A stretch of DNA of 64,000 nt from Microbulbifer sp. VAAF005 (GCF_030012985.1 NZ_CP120233.1:3261501-3325500); one strand, 5' to 3'; shown: positions 55,007-63,893, numbered from the stretch's first letter. Numbers and translations are program-made. The notes: generated by a model from the letters alone, not told the origin.

Positions 55007-55804
55007 TTATTCCTGCAGGAAGAGAATATCCGTTCTAATAATATATTTGATTCCTCGGGTGATTGGAGTAGAGCTGTGAATTCTATGTAAGGGGTGCATT
55101 CCATGGGGGAAGCACAGTACGGCTCCGGCAGGTGTGCGGATATCGATGTCTAATAAAGAGTCCCGACTGGGTTGTTTTATGGGATCATCTGCATTCACCC
55201 TGAATCGGGTTGCACCACCTTCAAAATCTTCACTCAGCAGTACTAAAAACGTCATTTCACTATAGCGATCGGGGAAGCCATTGGCGATCAACTGGTTGTT
55301 GTCAATGCGGCTACCGGGCCAGGCGCCATCGGTGTGGAACTGGAAGAAATCTCCCTCACCATAGCGATAAAAGCGGAAACGCCGATTGATGCCGACAGCC
55401 TCTCTTCCACCAAAGTAACCATTTAAGTCCTGCGCCAGGTCTCGGCATCGCTGCCAGATCAGCCGCTCTGTAACCTCGTCAACCACCCAGGTCAGGTTGT
55501 CGTTATGGCGGACCTCCCGGGGCAGGGAGACGGCTGCATCCGGTAAATAACCCACCGCTTCAGTGATATCAATGAGCCGTTGGCATTCCTCTTTTGAAAA
55601 GACATTGAGCAATTGGAAGGCTCCGGGTACCTCGGCGATATCTCGTCGTGAAACCGGTTGCGGTGCTTGCTCGGCCAGGGCCGCCGGGTTTTTACTGCGA
55701 GTAGCCCAGGTAGGTAGGGCCGGATGTTCTGCTCCAGGTTCGCAAGCGATAACAAAAAAGTCATCCAAGTGGGTGACAGTATCAATACTTTCAGTCGTGG
55801 ACAT
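55007..55804 (-). CDS. 2-oxoglutarate/Fe(II)-dependent oxygenase (PKHD type)
   Basis: A 265-aa protein of the prolyl-4-hydroxylase-like 2OG oxygenase superfamily. The facial triad is visible: His and Asp in FFQFHTDGAW (about residue 160) and the distal His in FPHGMHPLHRIHSSTPITRG with a 2-oxoglutarate-binding Arg (about 235-250). The first 60 residues are a family-specific extension. The substrate is unknown. It is downstream of the aldehyde dehydrogenase (34-nt gap) in a minus-strand operon. Confidence 0.88.
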   Translation of the reverse strand: MSTTESIDTVTHLDDFFVIACEPGAEHPALPTWATRSKNPAALAEQAPQPVSRRDIAEVPGAFQLLNVFSKEECQRLIDITEAVGYLPDAAVSLPREVRHNDNLTWVVDEVTERLIWQRCRDLAQDLNGYFGGREAVGINRRFRFYRYGEGDFFQFHTDGAWPGSRIDNNQLIANGFPDRYSEMTFLVLLSEDFEGGATRFRVNADDPIKQPSRDSLLDIDIRTPAGAVLCFPHGMHPLHRIHSSTPITRGIKYIIRTDILFLQE

Positions 55805-55838
55805 CTGCTGTACTTCTATAGAAAAACTTTTAAAAGAC

Positions 55839-57170
55839 TTAGCGGTTTAAAACGGTAATTTGTGCAAACTGCCGGTGCCCTTCAGCTCCACCGTGGAAGC
55901 CAAAGCCACTTTGCTTGGCGCCCACCCAAGGTGACCCGCCGGCGCCCTGGTTGATGCCAATCATTCCCGCTTGCAGCTGGCTGGCGACTTGCTCGGCCTG
56001 TTTGCTTTCACCAAACACAACCGCACCGAGACCGTAAACAGAGTTATTGGCCCGCTCGACCACATCGTCTACTGAGCTAAAGCGGTCGATGGCTACGATA
56101 GGCCCAAAAGTCTCATCATCTTCCACCAGCATGCCCGGTCGAATACCGCTGATAACTGTGGGCGGAATAAAAGGCACCTGTGGATCGCGCTCCCCTAGAA
56201 GAAGCTTTGCGCCTTTATTCAGGGCATCGTGGATATGCTCCACCACCTTTCGGTGTTGGCGGTGATTAACCAAGGGGCCGATATCCACCTGTGGCTCCTG
56301 CCACCCGCCGACACGATATTGCTTCGCCAATGCCACCACGGCATTTTCGAATTTATCGGCAATTTTTTCGTCCACATAAATACGCTCTGTGGAGGTGCAC
56401 ATCTGGCCTGAATTCTCAAAACTGGAGCCAACGGCAAATTGTGCAGCCTGGGGAATATTGGCGCTCTGCAACACGATCATTGGGTCATTGCCACCCAACT
56501 CCATAACCAGGCGTTTCAATGCCGGAGCGGCATTGGCCATAATTTTTTGGCCCGTTGTTCGCGATCCGGTAAAGGCGACCATATTGATGGGGGATTTCAC
56601 CAGGGCTTCACCGGTTGCGCCATCGCCGTGAGCAATTTGTAAAATGTCCTGAGGCAGGGTTTGATTGAGTATTTTCACCAATAAGTCAGCGACCAATGGC
56701 GATTCTTCTGAAGGTTTCAAAATCACAGCGTTGCCGGCGACCAGGGCGGGAACAATCAGGTTATTGGCCATGGCCAGTGGATAATTCCAGGGGGAGATAA
56801 CCGCAACAACGCCCAGTGGTCGATATTGAATTTCGCTACCGCCACTGCGTTTTGCCCGCAGGGCATCTCCGGCATCCCCCGCTAACCAGGCACCGCCTTG
56901 AACTACGCCGCCGGCTTCATACTGTGCACGCCGGGCATCTTTGCCCATTTCACGGCTGATAAGTTGTGTCAGCTCTCTCTCTTCCGCATTCAGTTTTGTG
57001 TAAGCCTGCTGAAGTCGTTGTACCCGCTCCTGAAGAGATTTACTCGACCACACTCGCTGCGCTTTGTGGGCTTTCTCCACCATGTCCTGAATATCTTGGG
57101 GCTTGCTGACAGGTAGCGATCCGATGGCCTCTCCGGTTAGTGGATCAATCGATCGAAGTATATTTTCCAT
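55839..57170 (-). CDS. Aldehyde dehydrogenase, succinate-semialdehyde type
   Basis: A 443-aa NAD(P)-dependent dehydrogenase. Motifs: VVAVISPWNYPLAMANNLIV, MVAFTGSRTTGQKIM, catalytic Glu in VMELGGNDPMIV, and catalytic Cys in SFENSGQMCTSTERIYV. PGMLVEDDETFGPIVAID follows. The pattern resembles short succinate-semialdehyde dehydrogenases (YneI/Sad type). It lies in the middle of an operon with two predicted non-haem oxygenases, so it may oxidise an aldehyde they form. Confidence 0.9.
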   Translation of the reverse strand: MENILRSIDPLTGEAIGSLPVSKPQDIQDMVEKAHKAQRVWSSKSLQERVQRLQQAYTKLNAEERELTQLISREMGKDARRAQYEAGGVVQGGAWLAGDAGDALRAKRSGGSEIQYRPLGVVAVISPWNYPLAMANNLIVPALVAGNAVILKPSEESPLVADLLVKILNQTLPQDILQIAHGDGATGEALVKSPINMVAFTGSRTTGQKIMANAAPALKRLVMELGGNDPMIVLQSANIPQAAQFAVGSSFENSGQMCTSTERIYVDEKIADKFENAVVALAKQYRVGGWQEPQVDIGPLVNHRQHRKVVEHIHDALNKGAKLLLGERDPQVPFIPPTVISGIRPGMLVEDDETFGPIVAIDRFSSVDDVVERANNSVYGLGAVVFGESKQAEQVASQLQAGMIGINQGAGGSPWVGAKQSGFGFHGGAEGHRQFAQITVLNR

Positions 57171-57188
57171 AATGAGGTCTCACTCAAT

Positions 57189-57212
57189 CCGGCCACTTTA
57201 TTGAGTGGCCGG
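57189..57212. repeat. 9-bp inverted repeat between CmcJ-like and aldehyde dehydrogenase genes
   Basis: CCGGCCACT and AGTGGCCGG (57189-57197, 57204-57212) form a perfect stem with a 6-nt loop inside the 65-nt gap. No T-tract on the minus strand; it may reduce readthrough or stabilise the 3' part of the transcript. Confidence 0.55.
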
Positions 57213-57235
57213 GTGTTTTCTTAAAAGCGTTGGTG

Positions 57236-58150
57236 TTATTGGTCAAACAGGACAATAGTGCGAATTTCCAGGCTGGTTCTGCGTGGTGCCCCTGCACTTC
57301 CCGGCAGGTCGAAAGCGCAGTGGGGAATACCGGTTACATCACCTCGGTGCTGGCTATCGAAGACCCGCAGTAAAATGCCTTCGCCGGGCTGCATATCGCT
57401 AAACCAAATCCAGCGGTGAACCGGGTTGAAACTCAACACCGAAATCTGCCCTTTTCGCTCTGGGTAAATTAATCGCATATTGTGGAAATCACTGGCGGCG
57501 ACAGTGCGCAGGTCCACCATTGCCAACGGCGACTCCTGCACCGGGCGCAATAGGGGCAGCCAGAGATTAATAAATTGGTAGCGCGGATAATCTGATGGCT
57601 TGTACCCCCGGGCCTCCAGGGTTTCCTTTAGCTGGCGCTCTGCGGACCAGGGTGTGTAGTCGTTGTGCACCAATTTCACCGGGGATCGGCGACTGCGGCT
57701 CATCTCCGGTGTCACATCAGTCGATGGTTGGGCTCGTAACGTGTGGTCAAAGGTCAGTACCTTTGCTGCACCCAGGTGAGCGCCTATCCAGGATTCAATA
57801 GCTGGATACCATTGGGTGCGAATCAACTGGTCGCGCTCCTCAGGGCTGGGGCTACTCCCTGAGGGTTGGTCCAGCGCGTGTAGCGCATCATCCAGCTGGC
57901 GCAGGTTTATGCCGAGCATAGGGCGTACCAGCTCAAATCCCTGGGTATCGAGACGAAAACGCTCCCCGGCGGTTTTCAAGGCGCGACCATCGTAGATGTG
58001 AACCTGCTGGGAAATAACATTCTCGACCAGATTGGCAGGCCCAGGGCCCTCTGAACGCTTGTCGTACACCAGATCGCTACTGGGATCAGCGTAGTGAATA
58101 ATTGCTGTAACTAATTGATCCTGAAAGGAGGATCGGACTGCGGTTTGCAT
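57236..58150 (-). CDS. CmcJ/NvfI-like 2-oxoglutarate-dependent oxygenase
   Basis: A 304-aa protein from ATG 58150, with GGGGAGAG upstream. Features of the CmcJ/NvfI/AsaB-like family: IYDGRALKTAGERFRLDTQG near the start, VHNDYTPWSA (His-x-Asp of the Fe site), INLWLPLLRPVQESPLAMVD, and HRWIWFSDMQPGEGILLRVFD leading to the distal GIPHCAFD and SLEIRTIVLFD (shown in part). Members include cephamycin CmcJ and fungal desaturase-like enzymes. First gene of the operon, divergent from the LysR gene. An upstream frame start (58225) overlaps the regulator gene and is not used. Confidence 0.8.
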   Translation of the reverse strand: MQTAVRSSFQDQLVTAIIHYADPSSDLVYDKRSEGPGPANLVENVISQQVHIYDGRALKTAGERFRLDTQGFELVRPMLGINLRQLDDALHALDQPSGSSPSPEERDQLIRTQWYPAIESWIGAHLGAAKVLTFDHTLRAQPSTDVTPEMSRSRRSPVKLVHNDYTPWSAERQLKETLEARGYKPSDYPRYQFINLWLPLLRPVQESPLAMVDLRTVAASDFHNMRLIYPERKGQISVLSFNPVHRWIWFSDMQPGEGILLRVFDSQHRGDVTGIPHCAFDLPGSAGAPRRTSLEIRTIVLFDQ

Positions 58151-58195
58151 AGTGAACTCTCCCCCCACCGAAGTGGATGCCATACGGGCCAATCT

Positions 58196-58250
58196 ACTCA
58201 CAATGCTAGGGTTACGTGGATACAATGAAAACCAAGTAACAGTTGTGAGT
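58196..58250. promoter_or_regulatory. Nested inverted repeats in the LysR / CmcJ-like intergenic region
   Basis: ACTCACAA (58196-58203) is complementary to TTGTGAGT (58243-58250); inside it GTTAC (58211-58215) is complementary to GTAAC (58236-58240). Divergent LysR targets usually contain such T-N11-A dyads; this is a plausible binding region for the adjacent regulator. The right arm overlaps the chosen LysR start codon, hinting at autoregulation or a slightly later start. Confidence 0.4.
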
Positions 58251-59183
58251 GATACAGGTTTGAGCAGAAATCATCGGGCGAACCCGCTGGAGAGGCTGGA
58301 GTTACGTCAACTTCGCTTAATGAACGCTATCTTGCGGGAACTGAACTTATCCCGGGTGGCTGACCAGCTGGGTGTGAGCCAGCAAACAGTCAGTGAACAA
58401 TTGAAACGCCTGCGGGAAATCTTTGATGACCGGTTGTTTATCCGTACCAGCAACGGTGTTATTCCCACGCCCCTGGCCGAGCGCCTGGCTCCTAAATTGG
58501 ATGAGATCCTGAACAATGTCGCGGCGCTGCTGCGTACGGATGAATTTGACCCGGCACAGCATCGGGGCATCTTTACCATCAGTGCAACGGACTTTGAGCA
58601 GCGGGTGGTACTGCCAGTTCTCCTCAAGCAACTGCGTCAGCAGGCCCCGGATATAAAAGTCGTGGTGCTTAAGTTGGAGATTGATCGCATGGCCCAGCAA
58701 CTGCAAACCGGTGAAGTGGATCTGGTGTTTAGCACGCCGGGATTTGTGCCGGATAACAGTCCCAGCATGTTGTTGTATCGAGAGCACTACGTCTGCGTAT
58801 GTTGTCAGCACACCGATATGCTGCACAGCGCCAATAAGCCTTTGGAAATGGAAGAGTTGGCGGCATTGCCACAGCTGGTGGTATCACCTTCCAGGGGAGA
58901 TCTGCGGGGCATGGCGGATAGTTGGTTTGAGCAGTTTGGTTTGGAGCGCAATGTGGTGCTGTCTGTCCCCTCTTTTGCCGCCGCAGCCGAGTGCATTGCC
59001 TCTACCAATACCGTTGCCTTTTTGCCCTCGCGACTGTTGCCTGATCCCCGACTAAAAACACTGCCTATTGTCGAACAGCCCCCGGGGTTTGATGTGATTG
59101 CCGCCTGGCATACCCGCAGCAGTCAGGACCCTTTGCACAAGTGGATTCGCGCCCTGTTAGCACAACAATTTCCCAGTAATTAA
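58245..59183 (+). CDS. LysR-family transcriptional regulator
   Basis: Typical LysR protein, 312 aa from GTG 58245. Winged helix: LRLMNAILRELNLSRVADQLG, then VSQQTVSEQLKRLREIFDDRLFIR (shown in parts) at about residues 25-80; effector domain from about 105 (RGIFTISATDFEQRVVLPVLL). The frame is open back to GTG 58152, which would overlap the divergent gene's promoter; TTG at about 58260 is another option. It should control the oxygenase/dehydrogenase operon. Its TAA stop codon coincides with the left end of a MITE-like element. Confidence 0.88.
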   Translation: MSDTGLSRNHRANPLERLELRQLRLMNAILRELNLSRVADQLGVSQQTVSEQLKRLREIFDDRLFIRTSNGVIPTPLAERLAPKLDEILNNVAALLRTDEFDPAQHRGIFTISATDFEQRVVLPVLLKQLRQQAPDIKVVVLKLEIDRMAQQLQTGEVDLVFSTPGFVPDNSPSMLLYREHYVCVCCQHTDMLHSANKPLEMEELAALPQLVVSPSRGDLRGMADSWFEQFGLERNVVLSVPSFAAAAECIASTNTVAFLPSRLLPDPRLKTLPIVEQPPGFDVIAAWHTRSSQDPLHKWIRALLAQQFPSN

Positions 59184-59447
59184 GGAGCCTCTGAATAACT
59201 TCGTGATACCTCTGGCATGCAGAGCGATTCACAATCAAGGCGCGGCTTCGCAGGAATGTCTAGACCTTTCAAGAAGCCGCAACGCGGAGTGTGAATCGCT
59301 CTGCAAGCCCCGAAGGGCGGGCCTTGAAGGCCACAGCTGCTGCGTTGCAGCCCTTGCAAAGGGCTAGAGCCACTCGCGGCAAGCTGCGCCTAACATCTGC
59401 AGCCTTCAAGACCCGCAGAGGCATTACGGAGTTGCTCAGAGGCTCCT
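59183..59447. mobile_element. MITE-like element with imperfect 32-bp terminal inverted repeats
   Basis: The ends AGGAGCCTCTGA (59183 inward and reverse complement at 59447) continue as terminal repeats with 27 of 32 matching positions. TA dinucleotides flank both ends (59181-59182 and 59448-59449), as for TA-targeting elements. No transposase frame fits inside the 265 bp. Internal structure: a 15-bp perfect repeat (59219-59233 / 59290-59304) enclosing GCGGCTTC / GAAGCCGC (59242-59249 / 59273-59280), and a second stem CTTGAAGGC / GCCTTCAAG (59323-59331 / 59402-59410). The transcript would fold into a long cloverleaf-like structure. The left end forms the stop codon of the LysR gene. Confidence 0.78.
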
Positions 59448-59506
59448 TAGCGAGGGAGGTAGCGCTGCTAAACTTGAGCATTCCAAGTGTTCAGGTAGTG
59501 GTCGCC

Positions 59507-60486
59507 ATGCGTGTAGCATTTTTTCTGCTGATATTTTTGAACTCTTCTGTTTACGCTCATTCCGATTTTACCGAGCAAATGGGCATCCCCCACTTATTTG
59601 CCAAGGACGCACTGGTTGAGGAAATTAAAAAGTGGATTGCACCCTCTCTGAGGGGCGCAAGACCCAATGCTGGATGATTGTGGTAAAGGCAGAACCCAAA
59701 CATAAAATAGGGCCCTGGTGCCCACGCAATGTTGTCGACCCAATTACGTCTGGCGGCATGATGTTTATCAAGCAACAGATAGTGCCGATTGATGGACCTT
59801 TCGTTAAAAATGCTGCGACCTTTTTCTCTGATCCAAAATGGAGCCTATACGATCCCAAAACCGGGGCGATAAAGGTTACCGATTCGAAGCAGGCTTGCGA
59901 GATGGCCGCGCGGCCTGATGTGGCACCGCAATACAACAATTACTGCGTGGAGTGCCTGGCCAGCTATATGGGCCCGGATTTTCATACCCGCTACTTAATC
60001 CCTGTACAGCCTGAGAAGGCCAAGTCAAAGCAGAATCCCGATGGTTTTTCCGGTTATGGGGTCGCTTTTAATGGGGTTAAATTTGATATCGCCGCGCCCA
60101 TCGGCGCAATTTTAGGTGCACACACCTTAGCGCCAGTGGATGCCTGTGGTGGTCATGTAAACCCCCACGTGGGTTATCACTACCATGCTGCCCTTGGTTG
60201 CAGCCAGGCCTACCCGTCTGCCGCAAGCCATGCAGCAATTGTCGGTGTCGCCATAGATGGCTACCTGATCTATGCGCGGGAGAATGCCGATGGCCGCGAG
60301 CCCGATGACCTGGACGAATGCCGTGGCCATGAGTTTGCCGGCCTGGGCTATCACTACCACGCCAACCTCGCTGCAGAAAACGATATCCTGCATTGCCTGA
60401 AAGGGGAGAGAGGTTGTGCCCTGACCGGCAATCAAAGCCAGTGCGATTTCTCCCACCGGGGACCTCCGGGACCACCCAGGCGTTAA
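59507..60486 (+). CDS. YHYH domain secreted protein (frame break at an A5 run)
   Basis: ATG 59507 opens a signal peptide (FFLLIFLNSSVYA) and a short segment EQMGIPHLFAKDALVEEIKK, after which the frame is lost. The next frame gives VDCTLSEGRKTQCWMIVVKA and runs to 60486. One more A in the run 59627-59631 joins them as EIKKVDCTLSEG, for about 326 aa. The main body has two GYHYH motifs (HVGYHYHAALG about 235, GLGYHYHANLA about 290), the mark of the YHYH family, plus HTLAPVDACGGHV and many Cys residues. Probably a secreted metal-binding protein; the function is unknown. Confidence 0.8.
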
Positions 60487-60675
60487 CTCAGGCCCGATTG
60501 TTGCTTCAAATAGTGAAAGATGATTAGAGTCTCAGCGCTCTTATTGGTATTGATATCAATAAATGGCGTCGAATAACTGTCTTATAAGCCCAGGACTTGA
60601 TCTGACCGCCAGGTTTCCTTAATGGCCCTGGGACATAATGCCTCTAACTATTTCAGGTAATCCGGAATACCAACA

Positions 60676-62013
60676 ATGAGCAATGGTACAAATTTCTATC
60701 TGATCCGAATGGTGGAATCCCTCGGTGTGCTGGTGCGCACTCGTCTATGGATGCAGATAGTGGTCGCCATGATCCTCGGGCTAACTGTCGGCCTGCTGCT
60801 ATCTCCTGAAGGGGCCGCGCTGGTGAGCCAGGATCTCAGTGCGGCATTGGCCAGCTGGTTTAAGCTGCCGGGCTCCATCTTTCTGAATATGATCCAGATG
60901 GTGGTGATACCGCTGATTATGTCTTCAATCATCCTGGGGCTCAGTGGCAGCGGGAACGTCAGTCAGCTTAAACGTGTCGGACTGCGCATCGCCCCCTACT
61001 TTGTCGGCACTACCACCGTTGCGGTGATTATCGGCATTATCCTGGTCCAGTTGATCCAACCCGGCGACTATATCGATGAGTCCCTGCTCAGCGCCGCCAC
61101 CGAGTTGCAGGTTGCGAGCGCCCCCCAGGTTATGGAGTCCAAACCGCTTCCTGAGCGTATTGCTGAGTTGATTCCCGCCAACCTCAACGAAAGTATTGCC
61201 ATGCGCAATATGTTGCAGCTGGTGGTCTACGCGATTTTTATTGGTGTTGCAGTGATGCTGTTGCCGCAAAAGCAACGGGAAACCGCGGTATACGCCTTTG
61301 GTATTATTCAGGAGGTGGCACTTAAGGTAGTTGGTTGGGCCATGCTGTTTGCGCCCCTTGCCGTATTTGGCCTCCTGGCAGATATTGCTATTCGCGTGGG
61401 TCTCACTGCAATTCTGGGAATGTCTGTGTATGTGGGCACCGTGATTTTGGGACTACTTATTCTTCTCAGTTTTTACCTGATAATTGTTTCCCTGGTGACC
61501 TCCGTCGGCCCGATCACATTTTTGCAGAGAATTAGCGGAGTGCAGCTGCTGGCATTCTCCACATCCAGCTCTGCTGCGGTAATGCCGTTGTCAATGAAAG
61601 TTGCAGAAAGTCCCCTGGGAGTAAAACCATCCATCGCCAAATTTATTGTGCCCCTGGGCGCTACTGTGAATATGGATGGCACGGCGCTGTATCAGGTGAT
61701 TGCTGCGGTATTTTTAACCCAGGTATATGGCATTGACTTAACCACTGCACAGTTGGTGGGGCTGACAGTGACTACCGTTGGCGCTTCAATTGGCTCTCCC
61801 AGTACGCCGGGCGTCGGTATCGTAATCCTTGCCACTATTCTGGCCGGTATTGGTGTTCCGCCGGAAGGTATTGCGCTGATTCTGGGGGTGGATCGGATTC
61901 TCGATATGTGTCGTACAGCAGTCAATGTGACCGGGGATCTGACAGCCTGTCTGGTGATGGACCGCTTGTTAGGCAGCGACAACCTGGAGGAGGAAGCCGC
62001 CCAAACGGCCTGA
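60676..62013 (+). CDS. Dicarboxylate/amino acid:cation symporter (DAACS family)
   Basis: A 445-aa GltP/DctA-like inner-membrane transporter. Eight hydrophobic segments and two re-entrant loops are expected. Hallmarks: FLNMIQMVVIPLIMSSIILG, serine-rich STSSSAAVMPLSMKVAE (HP1 loop), GATVNMDGTALYQVIAAVF (TM7 NMDGT) and SIGSPSTPGVGIVILATIL with DRILDMCRTAVNVTGD (TM8). It takes up C4-dicarboxylates or acidic amino acids with H+ or Na+; the exact substrate is open. It stands alone. Confidence 0.93.
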   Translation: MSNGTNFYLIRMVESLGVLVRTRLWMQIVVAMILGLTVGLLLSPEGAALVSQDLSAALASWFKLPGSIFLNMIQMVVIPLIMSSIILGLSGSGNVSQLKRVGLRIAPYFVGTTTVAVIIGIILVQLIQPGDYIDESLLSAATELQVASAPQVMESKPLPERIAELIPANLNESIAMRNMLQLVVYAIFIGVAVMLLPQKQRETAVYAFGIIQEVALKVVGWAMLFAPLAVFGLLADIAIRVGLTAILGMSVYVGTVILGLLILLSFYLIIVSLVTSVGPITFLQRISGVQLLAFSTSSSAAVMPLSMKVAESPLGVKPSIAKFIVPLGATVNMDGTALYQVIAAVFLTQVYGIDLTTAQLVGLTVTTVGASIGSPSTPGVGIVILATILAGIGVPPEGIALILGVDRILDMCRTAVNVTGDLTACLVMDRLLGSDNLEEEAAQTA

Positions 62014-62064
62014 CTGTTAAAGTGATGGCTTAAATGAGGGTTCCCGGTTTCTATTGCGGCATAA

Positions 62065-62187
62065 CTAGAATTTCCAGAGTACGAGGGTCTTTTGACCTTC
62101 GTAGTATTTCTCCAGGAGTGCATCAAATAAAGTTCTGCCCTCTTTTACCAATGGGAATAAGTCCATAGAAGATTTCATCTTAAAATC
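62065..62187 (-). pseudogene. Remnant of a DUF1810 gene (C-terminal fragment)
   Basis: On the minus strand, 62187-62065 reads DFKMKSSMDLFPLVKEGRTL, then FDALLEKYYEGQKTLVLWKF and a stop. It aligns with the end of the intact DUF1810 gene at 63355-63792 (DVKLKSSMTLFSIADPKDKL, FEEVLEKYYEGQKDLRTFEI). An in-frame TAA (62188-62190) immediately precedes the fragment and there is no family sequence further upstream. It is therefore a decayed or truncated duplicate of the C-terminal 40 residues. Confidence 0.85.
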
Positions 62188-62351
62188 TTAATTACTTCTA
62201 GTGTATCTAAAGGAAGCTTGAAATAGAAAAAAGTGGCATATGTAAAGTATGGGTGATCTTTATAATATGAAAAAAACAAATATAAATTATTTAATATCGT
62301 TCCAGTCTTTATATTTTTATAATTTATCTGATTGAAAAATATGTAGAAATA
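62188..62351. other. AT-rich gap
   Basis: Short AT-rich sequence between the DUF1810 remnant and the SGNH hydrolase gene. Nothing recognisable; with the preceding remnant it makes up a 338-nt gene-free stretch after the symporter. Confidence 0.35.
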
Positions 62352-62975
62352 CTAAAAGTAATTTTTAGAGATAAAATCCCAAGTCTGTTTATACAGTAAT
62401 TGATGTCCCTTGGGATTTGCATGGAGGCCATCCTCTGAGAGAAGAGTAATAAATTCCTGATCTCGCCATAAATTGTCAAACTCCAGTATGGGGATCATTT
62501 CGGCAGTGGCAGATTCTCTCATAGCTTGGTTATACAGGTCCGCATCAGCCTGATAGAAATAGCTATCACTATTCCGAAAGGGAGTAGTTCGTTGCTCATC
62601 GAACGGAATGCCTGTCATTAGGAAGGACGGCGCGATGGTTTTAGACGTTTGTAACAGCTGTCGCACTGTTTGACGGAAAGAGTCCAGCGCTACAGAGTTC
62701 TCAGCCTTTGGTCCGCCGATGCGGCAAATATCATTGAAACCAGGATATATCCCGATTAAGTGTGGCCTTCTTGGAGGCAGTTCTCGGGAAAGTCTTATGG
62801 CTAAAGAGTTCGCGCTCTCTCCGAATATTCCCAGAGCGTAAACTATATTATGGGGATCTAAAGTTTCGAACCGAAACCGGAATCTTTGAACAAATCCGCC
62901 TAGTTCTGTATCACCTTTTCCATAGATAGAACTGGAGCCAATAAAGATAATTTTTTTGGGTACTCTTCGTGCCAT
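62352..62975 (-). CDS. SGNH/GDSL-type hydrolase
   Basis: A 207-aa cytosolic protein. Block I IIFIGSSSIYGKGD holds the nucleophile Ser, block II ALGIFGESANSLAIR the oxyanion Gly, block III GIYPGFNDI the Asn, and block V EDGLHANPKGHQLL the Asp-x-x-His pair. These are the SGNH signatures; GDSL is replaced by GSSS. No signal peptide. Esterase or acylhydrolase activity is likely; the substrate is unknown. ATG 62975 has a weak ribosome site. Confidence 0.85.
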   Translation of the reverse strand: MARRVPKKIIFIGSSSIYGKGDTELGGFVQRFRFRFETLDPHNIVYALGIFGESANSLAIRLSRELPPRRPHLIGIYPGFNDICRIGGPKAENSVALDSFRQTVRQLLQTSKTIAPSFLMTGIPFDEQRTTPFRNSDSYFYQADADLYNQAMRESATAEMIPILEFDNLWRDQEFITLLSEDGLHANPKGHQLLYKQTWDFISKNYF

Positions 62976-63354
62976 AGAAAGTCACTAATTTGACTGAACT
63001 TTGGATTTTATTTGCCGTTACCATTATAGACATCGACCAGGTCCAGGTTGTATGCATTAGTATCAAATCGTGATTTAGAAAAGTTGAGAGTCCAAGGCTG
63101 GGGTAGGAATAGCCTTGTTAAAAAACAAATAGAAATTGAATGGAGAGAGTTCTAAGGTGGGCAGCAGATTTACAGTTTCTTTGGGGGGAAAGAGGTGCTG
63201 ATCGGTTCGGCTTAAAATGGTAGGGAAAATTTCATACGGGTAGAGTGGTAGATTCTGTGAGTATGGATACTACAGCTTGTACGCCAATATAATGGTTCAG
63301 ATCATGATTGCCACCCAGCCTTCCGATCATAAAAAGCCCCACCCTTGCAGGTAA
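62976..63354. other. Intergenic region without recognised features
   Basis: A 379-nt stretch between the SGNH hydrolase and DUF1810 genes, both on the minus strand. It must hold the hydrolase promoter. I see no gene, repeat or RNA here. Confidence 0.4.
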
Positions 63355-63792
63355 CTAATGTTGGATAGGAACTTTCAGTATCTCGAAAGTACGAAGGTCC
63401 TTCTGTCCTTCATAGTATTTTTCCAGCACCTCTTCAAATAGCTTGTCTTTGGGATCGGCGATAGAAAATAGCGTCATGGATGACTTAAGTTTTACATCAT
63501 CCGGTGAGCCGAATATCTGGTAAGCGGAGTAATTATTCAGTTGCAATAACTCCTTGCAGCACTCTTTGAGCCTGGGGCCGAGCACAGGGTGCTCCAGGTA
63601 AGCCCGGGCTTCATCCAGGTTTTTAATTGCAAAATGTTCGGATGTCGCGCTGTGCCCTAGGCCGGAGATCTGGGGGAATATATACCACATCCAGTGGGAG
63701 CGCTTATGGCCGCTATGTAACTCACTCAGGGCACTTTCATAAGAGCTTTCTTGCGCCGTCACAAAACGCTCAAGGTGAAATGGTTGGGCCAT
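63355..63792 (-). CDS. DUF1810 family protein
   Basis: A 145-aa soluble helical protein, MAQPFHLERFVTAQESSYES, with the family core GHKRSHWMWYIFPQISGLG (about 28-46), LEHPVLGPRLKECCKELLQL and IFGSPDDVKLKSSMTLF. Length is typical of DUF1810. ATG 63792 is preceded by AAAGGGAA; the longer frame (63843) lacks similarity. The function is unknown. A partial copy of its 3' end lies at 62065-62187. Confidence 0.9.
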   Translation of the reverse strand: MAQPFHLERFVTAQESSYESALSELHSGHKRSHWMWYIFPQISGLGHSATSEHFAIKNLDEARAYLEHPVLGPRLKECCKELLQLNNYSAYQIFGSPDDVKLKSSMTLFSIADPKDKLFEEVLEKYYEGQKDLRTFEILKVPIQH

Positions 63793-63893
63793 GCTTTGAT
63801 TCCCTTTATTCTTATTCCTTTGCAGGCCCAAGGTTAGCAGCAATAAGGATGAATGCGAGAGGATGAACTGCCTGACGGCTGAACTTCCACCAA

